Below are positions 7,347 to 15,106 of a stretch of DNA of 26,851 nt, in pieces. Both the position numbers and the translations under genes were made by a program. The first letter of the stretch is position 1; every line of letters starts with the position of its first letter. The DNA lies in contig CAMPGT010000019.1 in assembly GCA_946885665.1 (NCBI GenBank), positions 1 through 26,851 of the forward strand. Direction: 5' to 3'. The notes under the pieces were generated by a model, which saw nothing but the letters and a program-made list of their open reading frames with translations, did no database searches and was not told the origin of the DNA. The DNA is from an uncultured Chitinophagaceae bacterium. GTDB lineage: Bacteria; Bacteroidota; Bacteroidia; Chitinophagales; Chitinophagaceae.

Positions 7347-10300
7347 TCAGGTCGCGTTGCGTTTTGACGAACGGAAATAAAAAACAGTAGCGGTAACGAC
7401 CAGCCCTGCCAGGAATATGCCTCCAATGAACAGGTATAAACGCTTTGCAGTCGTCGCAACGGGTACGGGCGACGTATCGCCCATTAACACAAGTCCGGCC
7501 CAGTATTGCGGCGTAAGCAACCGTCCCTCCGATTCTTCGAGATACGCCAGTTTTGCCCGCCTGAATGCTTCATCCTTTTCCATACCCTGCGCAAGGTTGT
7601 CATAAAACAGCCCTATCAGCCGCGCGCTCGACTGCTCATCGATCTTCCAAAGTCCCATGAGGATGCTTTTGCTGCCAGCGTAATTGAAGGCATGCGCGAG
7701 CGATATCATACCCTCGCCATCCTTATATCCCACCTTGCCCGATTCGCAGGCAGTGAGCACGGTAAGGTCCGACGTGAGGTTGCAATTGTAGATGTCAAAC
7801 AAATAAAGCGAATTGTCGAAATCGAGGTTGGAAACGTCTTTCGAAAAAATCAACCTTGAAAATTCAGGATGCAAATTATCAGCAACGGCATGTGTGCCGA
7901 TGTGAATGATCCGGTGATTGTTCGCATACTTTTTGAAAGAACCCACGGTGCTTTCTTCATCCATAAATAAATCGCCGCCAAATAAGCCTGCCGTGTTCAC
8001 CGCTAGACTAACAGTAAAAGGCTGCGGCAGCAGGTTGAGATAAAAATTATCAATTTGGCTGGCAGTGTCGGAATGCCGCCGGTACATTTGCTTGATGCGG
8101 TCGGAGAAGCCGGGAGCAAAGGCAACAAAATTTTCTGCTGCTTTGGTATTCTGATGTTGCTGTTTTAACAGGAACAGGCTGTATTGATAAGAGATGGCGT
8201 GTTTGGCAAGCAGTGACGCGGATGCAAACTCTTCGAACCTGCTAATTTTCTTCGGTGTGAGTATTTCAAAATTCAGTGCGTAGATAATGCCATCCGGAAT
8301 GATGATGACTTTAGTGTTCGTAATTTCTTCCTCCAATGGCTTCCATAATCTGCAATAGAGGTTGTACAGTGTACCGCTCAGCTTGCCGGCGCTTGCTGCA
8401 TACCGGTTGGCCGCTGCAATGTCTTTGTCGAGACCAACGGCATCCAGTTTAATCAATGTCCTGTGCTGCCGGTCTGCCACCAGTGCCAGCAGGTCTTCGC
8501 CCACAAACAGGTAGCGGATAACCGTGGTGCCTGAGGGGATATCAGGCATAATCTCATCCAGCGACTTAAAAATGGAGCCGTATCTCATCTTGTAATAGTC
8601 GGGATATTCCTGTTTCAGCTTTTCCAGGAATTTGTTCCATTCTCCCTGCGATTGAATATACAGGCGCATTTTCTCATCGTGGCTTTCATTGCCTGCCAGG
8701 ATCGTGGAGAGCGAGTGCTTCAGTTCTCTTTCTTTCTTCTGTATCTCATCGGAAACGTGCGCAAATTCCATGTTGCCGTTTTTATCAATCCGCGACCTGA
8801 TCCGGTTGTACAGCCCCGATTCGTGAAGACTCACGAGTTGGTCCACATAGGACTCATCATGCGTAAGCTCGTGCAGCTCAAAAATGATCTTCTTGGCAAA
8901 TTCCAGCAGCTCGGCGTGATCGGCCATCAATAGTCCGATGTCGTGGGGATCATCGATCACCGATTTTCTCTTTTCGAGCAGTTCCAAAGCCTCTTCGAGC
9001 CTGCTCAATAAACGCTCTAGCGCCGGCTGGGTTTTCTGCTGCGTCAATTCATATTCCGATCTCACCATCAGCAACAACGCTTTGGGCTTCTTGAGTTCGG
9101 TTTTTACTGAATCAAGCGAATTTTCAGCGGTGGCGGTAAGTTTATTGACCACATCGAGGCCCTTCCTGCTATACTGCAGTGCCTGTTGATAATTGCCCAG
9201 TTCAAAATATATCTGTCCCAAATTCAACAGTTCATAAAATACGGGCAGGGCATATTGTCCCTGGTTCTTCACGACATATTTATATCCCTTCAGTCCTTTC
9301 GCCACAGCCGTTTTCGCATCCTTGCTTTCTGCGTAAAAGAGTGAAGCGTTTCTCAAAAATTCAAGGTATATGTCATCATAATCACCCTGCAACGATTGCT
9401 CGTACAGTTCTTCTGCCTTTTTGAAATACACCGCCGCCTGTTTTTTATCGTCGGTGGCATCGTGCAAAAGTGAGAGCGTGTTATAGGCATCAGCCTGCCA
9501 GAATAAAAGATCTCCATCTGCCTTTTCGAGTCCCCTCAACCCGCTTTCAAGGTACTGGTCCGCTTTTGAAAACTCCTTCATGGCAAAATAAATCTGGCCC
9601 AGCAATACTTCCGATTTAAACACGTCCACGTCGGTGGGGCCAAGCGCTTTTTGCTTTTCCTGGTACGAATGCATGAGCAGGTCGTGCGCTCTTCTGTAAT
9701 CGCCGAGTTCCTTGTAAATACCTGCCAGATTATCGGCCGCTTCAAACTGCATGTGCATCGCTCCGTCCCTCCTCAACTTCGGATCGTCGATGGAAAGATA
9801 CCGGCGCAGGTAAGAAATGGTTTTCTTCATGGCAGCAATGCCTTCAGTGGTTTTGCCCTGTATGCCATAAATCGCCGCCAGGTTATTGTTCAATACGGCA
9901 GGGCGGTAGTACCGATTGTACGGCGTCGAATCCATTTTCGCGAGCGCGTTCATCGCCACCGTGAAATAGTGAAGGGCACTGTCTGTTTTAGAGGCGAACC
10001 ACATGATGCCGCCCATATTGTTTCCCGACAGGTAAACACATTCATAATCGGGCACGGCCATCGACTCAAAAAGTTCCAACGCCTTGCGGTGGTGTTTTTC
10101 GGAGAGGGCAATATTACCCATTCGGTACGCGTAAGTGCCCAGGTCGCTCTCCGCCCTGCCGATCTTTTCAATGTCATTGGGATCTCTTTCCATCAAAAGG
10201 CGATGCACACGTTGCATAAACGCGTAGGCCGTAAGGTTTTTATTGAGTGCTTCGTAATATTTTGCCGAATCTTCGAGCGAATGGATCAGTTGCAGGTTAT

Positions 10301-10373
10301 CCTGCGCCGCCGCCGCAATTGCCGTGAAAAAACAGATGGTAAAGACGAAAGATATGTTTGCCGCCCTTCGCAT
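7347..10373 (-). CDS. Exported TPR-CHAT protein (caspase-like protease), membrane anchored
   Basis: This 1008-residue protein opens with a signal peptide (residues 1-23, ending AAAAQ). About 400 residues of TPR-type helical repeats follow (for example LGTYAYRMGN and LGQIYFELGNYQQALQYS), then a coiled linker (about 430-600). The CHAT domain occupies about 680-960, with catalytic His828 in HIGTHAVAD and Cys876 in LTACESGK, followed by the usual GLWKID and YWAG motifs. A single hydrophobic helix (about 978-1000) and a basic tail RSSKRNAT end the protein. Signal peptide plus C-terminal anchor place TPRs and protease in the periplasm. CHAT proteins are caspase/separase-like cysteine peptidases, usually activated through their TPR partners. 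The ATG shares one base with the anti-sigma stop (TAATG), so the two are coupled. It may cleave the anti-sigma protein or an envelope target; substrate unknown. Confidence 0.88.
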   Translation of the reverse strand: MRRAANISFVFTICFFTAIAAAAQDNLQLIHSLEDSAKYYEALNKNLTAYAFMQRVHRLLMERDPNDIEKIGRAESDLGTYAYRMGNIALSEKHHRKALELFESMAVPDYECVYLSGNNMGGIMWFASKTDSALHYFTVAMNALAKMDSTPYNRYYRPAVLNNNLAAIYGIQGKTTEGIAAMKKTISYLRRYLSIDDPKLRRDGAMHMQFEAADNLAGIYKELGDYRRAHDLLMHSYQEKQKALGPTDVDVFKSEVLLGQIYFAMKEFSKADQYLESGLRGLEKADGDLLFWQADAYNTLSLLHDATDDKKQAAVYFKKAEELYEQSLQGDYDDIYLEFLRNASLFYAESKDAKTAVAKGLKGYKYVVKNQGQYALPVFYELLNLGQIYFELGNYQQALQYSRKGLDVVNKLTATAENSLDSVKTELKKPKALLLMVRSEYELTQQKTQPALERLLSRLEEALELLEKRKSVIDDPHDIGLLMADHAELLEFAKKIIFELHELTHDESYVDQLVSLHESGLYNRIRSRIDKNGNMEFAHVSDEIQKKERELKHSLSTILAGNESHDEKMRLYIQSQGEWNKFLEKLKQEYPDYYKMRYGSIFKSLDEIMPDIPSGTTVIRYLFVGEDLLALVADRQHRTLIKLDAVGLDKDIAAANRYAASAGKLSGTLYNLYCRLWKPLEEEITNTKVIIIPDGIIYALNFEILTPKKISRFEEFASASLLAKHAISYQYSLFLLKQQHQNTKAAENFVAFAPGFSDRIKQMYRRHSDTASQIDNFYLNLLPQPFTVSLAVNTAGLFGGDLFMDEESTVGSFKKYANNHRIIHIGTHAVADNLHPEFSRLIFSKDVSNLDFDNSLYLFDIYNCNLTSDLTVLTACESGKVGYKDGEGMISLAHAFNYAGSKSILMGLWKIDEQSSARLIGLFYDNLAQGMEKDEAFRRAKLAYLEESEGRLLTPQYWAGLVLMGDTSPVPVATTAKRLYLFIGGIFLAGLVVTATVFYFRSSKRNAT

Positions 10374-11095
10374 TATTCCTGTAGTTTTTTGAGGAGCACT
10401 TCTTTCCCTTTATGCGTCGAACGCTGAATATAAGGAATCGCTTCTTTTTTGTGTCCCTGCCGGATGATTGCAAGCCCGGCATACCAGGAGGCATCGTCTG
10501 CGAATGCACTTTCTGCTGCAGCCGCAACTTTTACCAGGTAAGGTTCCGCCATGTTTCCCTGGCCCATGGCGAGGTAGGCGGCGCCAACGAAATAATTCAG
10601 TGTGTCGCTATTGGTATTTGAACGCAGCAGTCCCTTCCAAACAGAGATGGCCTGTTCGTAGTCGCCGGTTTTATAATCAACCATAGCCCTGTCGAACAGA
10701 TAATTTTCCGGACTGCCCATGCTGCTGACCAGGCCTGGGTCGGGCGAGAAGTATGCTGCAAACAAATTTTCGGATGTATTGCGGTTAATGAACAGCCATG
10801 CCGCCACAGAAATACTGACCAGCACGGAAGCGGCCGCCAGCCACGTCTTCAGCGTTTTGCGTTTCGGTTCCATCGCGATGGGCAGTTCTTTATGAAAATC
10901 ATTCATCTTTTCCTGCAGCACGGCTTCCTGGATGCCGAAAAGCAAAAGCCGGTATTCATCTACCTGTGCTTTCAGGTGCTGATCGGTTTCCATCTTTTTC
11001 CTGAACGCCTCTTTTTCCTGCGGCGACATTTCCGAACGGAGGTAACGCTCGGCCTGGTGAAAGTTTTCGTCATGTATGTCATTTTCGGTGCTCAC
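10373..11095 (-). CDS. Single-pass anti-sigma-like protein with periplasmic TPR
   Basis: This 240-residue protein starts with GTG. The start is supported by a 4-bp GTGA overlap with the sigma stop, and a later ATG would remove the acidic N-terminus. Residues 1-83 are helical and charged (AERYLRSEMSPQEKEAF resembles anti-sigma N-termini). KRKTLK then leads into one membrane helix at about 84-103. Residues 115-240 form TPR-like helices (FDRAMVDYKTGDYEQAISVW; FVGAAYLAMGQ). The basic flank suggests N-terminus in the cytoplasm and TPR in the periplasm. By gene position it would bind the sigma factor and sense an envelope signal; no FecR or zinc anti-sigma HxxxCxxC motif is visible. It shares one base with the CHAT start. 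Assignment as anti-sigma rests on context and topology. Confidence 0.78.
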   Translation of the reverse strand: MSTENDIHDENFHQAERYLRSEMSPQEKEAFRKKMETDQHLKAQVDEYRLLLFGIQEAVLQEKMNDFHKELPIAMEPKRKTLKTWLAAASVLVSISVAAWLFINRNTSENLFAAYFSPDPGLVSSMGSPENYLFDRAMVDYKTGDYEQAISVWKGLLRSNTNSDTLNYFVGAAYLAMGQGNMAEPYLVKVAAAAESAFADDASWYAGLAIIRQGHKKEAIPYIQRSTHKGKEVLLKKLQE

Positions 11096-11679
11096 GGTGT
11101 CTGTTGTTTGGTTTGAATAAGGCTCCTGAGTTTCTGGATGCAGCGGTATTTGTTGTTTCTAGCCGTTGCCTCCGTCCAGTCAAAAGCGGCCGATATCGTT
11201 CTGAGCGACTCATGATCGTAGTAAAACCTTTTCAGCAGTTCCCTGCACATTTCTCCAAGATGCGAAAACTGTTTTTTCACCAGGTCGATCCTGTCCTGTT
11301 CATCCGGCGCAAATTCACTATCATCCTCTTCAGGATGGTCGGTATTAAGGCCGACGGTAAGGCGTTGGCGCGCCGACCTTAAATGATCGAGCCACTTGTT
11401 CCTCACTACTTGCAATAAATAACTATTAAGAGAATTGTCGTTCTTCGGATGAAACCTGTTCTGCACGATGTTGCGCCATACCGCGATAAATGCCTCCTGG
11501 TAAATATCCCTGGCTTCATCGCGGCTGCCTGAATTCTGCAGGATGAATGTTTCGGCACGGCCGTAGTTTTCGAGGTACAGGTTCTTCAACGCTTTTTCAT
11601 CGTTAAAGCTGATGGCCTCCACTAACGCCGCAACACTTGTATTTTCAACGGTTGTAGGGGTACCCTTGTTAGGGATCAT
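11092..11679 (-). CDS. ECF-type RNA polymerase sigma-70 factor
   Basis: The 195 residues carry region 2 around 25-95 (ARDIYQEAFIAVWRN, then SYLLQVVRNKWLDHLR) and region 4 around 130-185 (ELLKRFYYDHESLRTISAAF, then the HTH-like TEATARNNKYRCIQKLR). There is no region 1.1 or region 3, as expected for group 4 factors. An acidic linker (DHPEEDDSEFAPDEQD) separates the domains. The sigma factor directs core polymerase to its target promoters and should be held by the membrane protein encoded next to it. It is first in a coupled operon with the anti-sigma and CHAT genes. The leader holds one copy of the bipartite element also found before the divergent barrel gene, which suggests autoregulation. Confidence 0.92.
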   Translation of the reverse strand: MIPNKGTPTTVENTSVAALVEAISFNDEKALKNLYLENYGRAETFILQNSGSRDEARDIYQEAFIAVWRNIVQNRFHPKNDNSLNSYLLQVVRNKWLDHLRSARQRLTVGLNTDHPEEDDSEFAPDEQDRIDLVKKQFSHLGEMCRELLKRFYYDHESLRTISAAFDWTEATARNNKYRCIQKLRSLIQTKQQTP

Positions 11680-11707
11680 GCCAAAAGATACTGAATTCTC
11701 ATTTCAT

Positions 11708-11737
11708 TTATATCGTACGAAAATTAAAATGTCATCA
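11708..11737 (-). promoter_or_regulatory. Candidate ECF promoter for the sigma-anti-sigma-CHAT operon
   Basis: Read on the minus strand: TGATGACATTTT (11737-11726), an 8-nt spacer, then TACGATATAA (11717-11708), 28 nt before the sigma ATG. The layout fits a -35 box (TGATGACA) and a -10 box with a CGATA core. The same two blocks occur on the plus strand before the OMP gene with a different spacer sequence. Which sigma recognises them is inferred from position. Confidence 0.66.
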
Positions 11738-11778
11738 CTTGCTCATTCCACTTGAATACAAATTTTTTTCGCTGGCGT

Positions 11779-11809
11779 TGATGACATTTTGCGGCCGGTT
11801 ACGATATAA
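11779..11809 (+). promoter_or_regulatory. Candidate ECF promoter for the divergent outer-membrane barrel gene
   Basis: TGATGACATTTT (11779-11790), a 9-nt spacer and TACGATATAA (11800-11809) lie 34 nt before the ATG at 11844. Both blocks are identical to those facing the sigma operon, while the spacer is GC-rich here and AT-rich there. Conservation only of the blocks points to sequence-specific recognition. As DNA, the two copies form a nested inverted repeat spanning 102 bp centred near 11758. Confidence 0.66.
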
Positions 11810-11843
11810 CCCCAAACAATCCTCTACACTCAAACGCTAAGGA

Positions 11844-12428
11844 ATGAAAAAAGTTATTTTGTCAATGTCTGTTCTTATCGTCCTTACCGCATCGGCTCAA
11901 GTAAGTTACGGGCCAAAGATCGGCGTAAATATTTCGTCGATCAACGTTACCTCCAAGAGCTTTAAGACGTCGGTGAAACCCGGGCTTTATTTTGGCGGGT
12001 TTGTCAATTATGCGCTCAACCCGAGGGCCTCGTTCCAGGGCGAGTTGTTCTACTCGATGGAGGGCACAAAAGAAATTTCCAATATCAACTCCGGCAAAAT
12101 CAATTCCGGATATCTTACTTTGCCCGTTCTCTTTCGCTACACAGCGGCATCAGGAATCTTTGCTGAAGCGGGCCCGCAGATCAGCTTCCTGCTTTCCAAC
12201 AAAGAAAAATGGAACGGCTCAACCAATAACATCAAGCCTTATTATAAGTCATCTGAGTTCCGGTTTCCCATCGGTATTGGCTACCATTTTTCTAATTCAC
12301 TGCAGGGCCTGAGTGCAAATGCCAGGTACAGCGCCGGATTTTCGCCGATTAATAAAGTAGAAGTGGGTGCCGGCGACCTGAAGAACAGGACATTCTCTAT
12401 CGGCTTCGAGTATAACCTGGCCAAGTAA
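11844..12428 (+). CDS. Small outer-membrane beta-barrel protein (PorT/OMP_b-brl_2 type)
   Basis: The 194-residue protein has a signal peptide (residues 1-19, ending TASAQ) followed by alternating hydrophobic beta-strands. YGPKIGVNISSI, FGGFVNYALN, FQGELFYSMEGT, YLTLPVLFRY and a final strand FSIGFEYNLAK are typical of the Bacteroidota OMP_b-brl_2 family. The length fits an eight- to ten-strand barrel. Family members are mostly structural or of unknown function. It is transcribed away from the sigma operon and carries the same promoter-like element, so it is the best candidate target of that sigma factor and could be the cell-surface output or sensor of the circuit (inference). Confidence 0.87.
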   Translation: MKKVILSMSVLIVLTASAQVSYGPKIGVNISSINVTSKSFKTSVKPGLYFGGFVNYALNPRASFQGELFYSMEGTKEISNINSGKINSGYLTLPVLFRYTAASGIFAEAGPQISFLLSNKEKWNGSTNNIKPYYKSSEFRFPIGIGYHFSNSLQGLSANARYSAGFSPINKVEVGAGDLKNRTFSIGFEYNLAK

Positions 12429-12533
12429 TCCCTAAACCTTACTCTTTTCAAACCCGCCGTCACCCCACGCAATTAAATAATTTATGGAGAAATCCTGTAC
12501 ATCAGCTTCACCTAACCATTAACCTTAGCCGAA

Positions 12534-13769
12534 ATGAGCGCCACTAACAGTTTTTTCCTGCTGCTTCCCTGCATCCTGTTGCTGACCACAACAGGGTGCA
12601 ACAGCCAGCAGAACGCACCTGAAAAATCAAACGCCGCATCTACCGGGAAAACAAACGGCCGTGCGTTCCGTGAAGGAAAGGATTACGTCGTTTTTGAACG
12701 GATCCGGGTGCTTGATAAAGCAGGATTCGACAAGCCGGCCGAGGCATTCAGCCTGCTGCTTCCAAAAGGCTGGAGCCATGAAGGAGAGATCATGTGGACA
12801 GCGCCGGGCAACAGTTGTGCAGGAACAAACCAGTATTTTCGCGCCACGTCGCCCGATGGTAAATACAGTTTCGAAATAATGCCCGCTTTTTTGTGGAGCT
12901 GGTCGTCTAACGCAACCTTGCGGCAAATGCAGCAGGGACTGCCAACGTCGAAGTATTGCACGTATGCGCAGCCGATGGACGCAGAACAGTACCTCAGAAA
13001 TGTTTTCGTTCCCCGCGACATCGGCAACCCCGAAATCGTTTCCGTCAAACCCAATCCGTCTGTTGTGCAGGTAATGCAGCAAAAGAACAATGAAACGAGG
13101 AACGAACTGATGCGCTATGGAGCAATGAATGTACAGTTTCATCAAACAGCCGTGAATGCCCGCCTTCGCTGGAGCGACAAAACTGAAGGAATTGCACTTT
13201 GCGGTGTTTCCATCATCGAAAGCATGGTGGCCAATCAATACAACGGCACGTATGACCGGCAGGCAACGTCGCAGGCATCGCATAGAATTGTTTTTAAGTA
13301 TCCCGCCGGACAAAACAAGCAGGCCGAAGAGATGCTCACGGTAATCATGGGAAGCATCAGAACAAATCCTTACTGGCAAACAACGGTCAACGACTTCTGG
13401 AGAAACGTAAGGGAACAAAAGCATATCGTGCACGTAGGAAAGATAAGAATGATGGATGCGCAAACCCGTGCCATGGGCGAAGCAGCTATCAGGGCGGGCA
13501 ACGAGCGGCTGAAAAGCATGGACGTGCAGATGAGAAACTGGGAGCGGCAACAGCGTTCACAGGATCGCATGCACACCAATTTTATCAAGGCCATCCGCGA
13601 AGTGGAAAACTATCGCGACGAAACAGGCAGGATAGAAATGGCGGCAGGCTATGATCATGCCTGGAGCAGAAGCGACGGCAGCAGCTTTATAATGAGCAAC
13701 GATCCCAACTTCGATCCATCCGCCGTTTTTCTCGATCCACGCTGGAAGGAAATGAAAAGAACAGACTAA
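12534..13769 (+). CDS. Lipoprotein of unknown function
   Basis: This 411-residue protein has a lipoprotein signal: a hydrophobic stretch ends in LTTTGC with Cys22 as the lipidation site, followed by a Ser/Asn-rich linker. The middle part (FSLLLPKGWSHEGEIMW; FEIMPAFLWSW) looks like a globular beta-rich domain. The C-terminal 150 residues are helical and charged, then end with HAWSRSDGSSFIMSNDPNF and a final DPRWKEM. I recall a similar tail (IREVE, YRD, then a GYxHAW-like and DPNF motif) in many uncharacterised bacterial lipoproteins, but no function is known to me. It lies 105 bp after the barrel gene on the same strand; that gap has no copy of the ECF-like element, so co-regulation is unproven. 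Expected location: inner leaflet of the outer membrane or cell surface. Confidence 0.85.
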   Translation: MSATNSFFLLLPCILLLTTTGCNSQQNAPEKSNAASTGKTNGRAFREGKDYVVFERIRVLDKAGFDKPAEAFSLLLPKGWSHEGEIMWTAPGNSCAGTNQYFRATSPDGKYSFEIMPAFLWSWSSNATLRQMQQGLPTSKYCTYAQPMDAEQYLRNVFVPRDIGNPEIVSVKPNPSVVQVMQQKNNETRNELMRYGAMNVQFHQTAVNARLRWSDKTEGIALCGVSIIESMVANQYNGTYDRQATSQASHRIVFKYPAGQNKQAEEMLTVIMGSIRTNPYWQTTVNDFWRNVREQKHIVHVGKIRMMDAQTRAMGEAAIRAGNERLKSMDVQMRNWERQQRSQDRMHTNFIKAIREVENYRDETGRIEMAAGYDHAWSRSDGSSFIMSNDPNFDPSAVFLDPRWKEMKRTD

Positions 13770-13852
13770 GCGAAGCGGGAATCAGGGGTACCTTTTAACT
13801 AAGAAAATAATTTTATACTTTCATCGTTAAAATATACCCTTAACCCCTTACT

Positions 13853-15103
13853 ATGAAAAAAATGGTAATGCAGATGCTGCTTGCATCGTTTTGCATTTTA
13901 TTTGTCCTCCCTTCCATTGCACAAGAAAAATTCAAACCGGGAGCCATCATCCGGAACAATGGCGATTCAACAACAGGTTTTATTTATAATACGGGAATAA
14001 ACAGAAATCCCGATGAAATTCTCTTCCGCGCGAGCATTAACGACCAGCCGGTAAAGTACACTGCAGATGAAATCAGCGGGTTTGTTGTGGATAACAGGCT
14101 GTACCGGTCGGCGGTTGTCGCGAAAAATGCGGAGTTGCCGTCACCAGTACCCACGGATGCCGGTTTTGTATTGGCAAAAGACACCGTCTTCCTGCAGGTT
14201 TTAATAGAGGGCGCCAAATCGCTCGCAGTTTTCAGGGATAAATCTACCGTTTACAATTTTTACATCGGCACCGATACGGGCTATCATTTGCTGCTATACA
14301 AGAAATACCTGCGATCCTCAGGCGGCAACAGCTTCATGGTGGATATCAACCTTTACAAGAACGAGCTGAACGATTACCTGGCCGGTTGTTCAGACATCAG
14401 TAAACATATTTCGGACGCAAAATATAAACAGGCTGAACTGTTGAAAGTGTTTAACGAATATTACAAGTGCAGGAATTTAACTGCCAAATACAAACGGGTG
14501 CCCGAGAGAACGAAACGGGAATTTGGTGTGTTGCTGGGCGCAACCGTTACCAGGCTGCGGTTTCTCGATTCTTATCCCATGAGTTATTTCGACTTTCCTT
14601 CATCTACAACGTTTACAGGCGGTGTATTCCTCAATATCGTACTGCCGCGGAACCTTAAAAAGCTATCCATCAATAATGAGCTGACGTACAGTTCTTACAA
14701 AACAAAGGCTACGGCTGAATATTCTTCTATCTATGATCCATATAAGCTTAAAGACTTCCGGAAAATAGGCGCCAGCTATGTGAAATTAAATAATCTTATC
14801 CGGTTTACGATGTCTGCAGGAGGTCCGTCGCTCTACCTGCAAGCCGGCATAAGCAATGGCATAGTGGTTTCGAAAACCAACTATGCCAAAGCTGAAATTA
14901 TACGATTCAACACGTCGCAGGGGTTCAGGGAATCACCTGCCGTCGGCACATTCAGAAACCTTGAGAACGGCTTTATAGCCGGCATCGGCGCGATGCTGAA
15001 CCGCTGCCTTATCGACGCGAGATGGGAAGCCAGCAGAGGAATGGCCAGCGGAGACTGTCGCGTTTCCCGTTACTCACTGCTGCTGGGATACCGCCTCAAA
15101 TAA
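13853..15103 (+). CDS. Exported protein, probable outer-membrane barrel, unknown function
   Basis: This 416-residue protein begins with a signal peptide (residues 1-24, ending PSIAQ). The N-terminal half contains a small beta-rich domain (GAIIRNNGDSTTGFIYN; VKYTADEISGFVV) like that of many Bacteroidota secreted proteins of unknown role. The C-terminal half, from about residue 225 (FGVLLGATVTRLRF), alternates in a barrel-like pattern and closes with the strand YSLLLGYRLK. That favours an outer-membrane location. It follows the lipoprotein by 83 bp; the gap is AT-rich, with a poor match (TATACTTTC) to the Bacteroidota -7 box. Its stop lies 3 bp from the stop of the convergent FecA-like gene. 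No enzyme motif is visible. Confidence 0.85.
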   Translation: MKKMVMQMLLASFCILFVLPSIAQEKFKPGAIIRNNGDSTTGFIYNTGINRNPDEILFRASINDQPVKYTADEISGFVVDNRLYRSAVVAKNAELPSPVPTDAGFVLAKDTVFLQVLIEGAKSLAVFRDKSTVYNFYIGTDTGYHLLLYKKYLRSSGGNSFMVDINLYKNELNDYLAGCSDISKHISDAKYKQAELLKVFNEYYKCRNLTAKYKRVPERTKREFGVLLGATVTRLRFLDSYPMSYFDFPSSTTFTGGVFLNIVLPRNLKKLSINNELTYSSYKTKATAEYSSIYDPYKLKDFRKIGASYVKLNNLIRFTMSAGGPSLYLQAGISNGIVVSKTNYAKAEIIRFNTSQGFRESPAVGTFRNLENGFIAGIGAMLNRCLIDARWEASRGMASGDCRVSRYSLLLGYRLK

Positions 15104-15106
15104 ATG

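Noticed and set aside
9651..10427. A 258-codon plus-strand frame opposite the CHAT and anti-sigma genes
   Set aside because: It crosses the junction of two well-supported coupled genes and its Arg/Val/His-rich product looks like a reverse-strand shadow.
12627..13550. A 307-codon open frame on the minus strand opposite the lipoprotein gene
   Set aside because: It is antisense to a gene with a clear lipoprotein signal, its product has a random Cys/His-rich composition and no recognisable motif.
13790..13852. Possible Bacteroidota promoter (TATACTTTC) and a loose GGGGTA/TACCC inverted repeat before 13853
   Set aside because: The -7 match is imperfect with wrong spacing, no TTG at the -33 distance, and the repeat has several mismatches.
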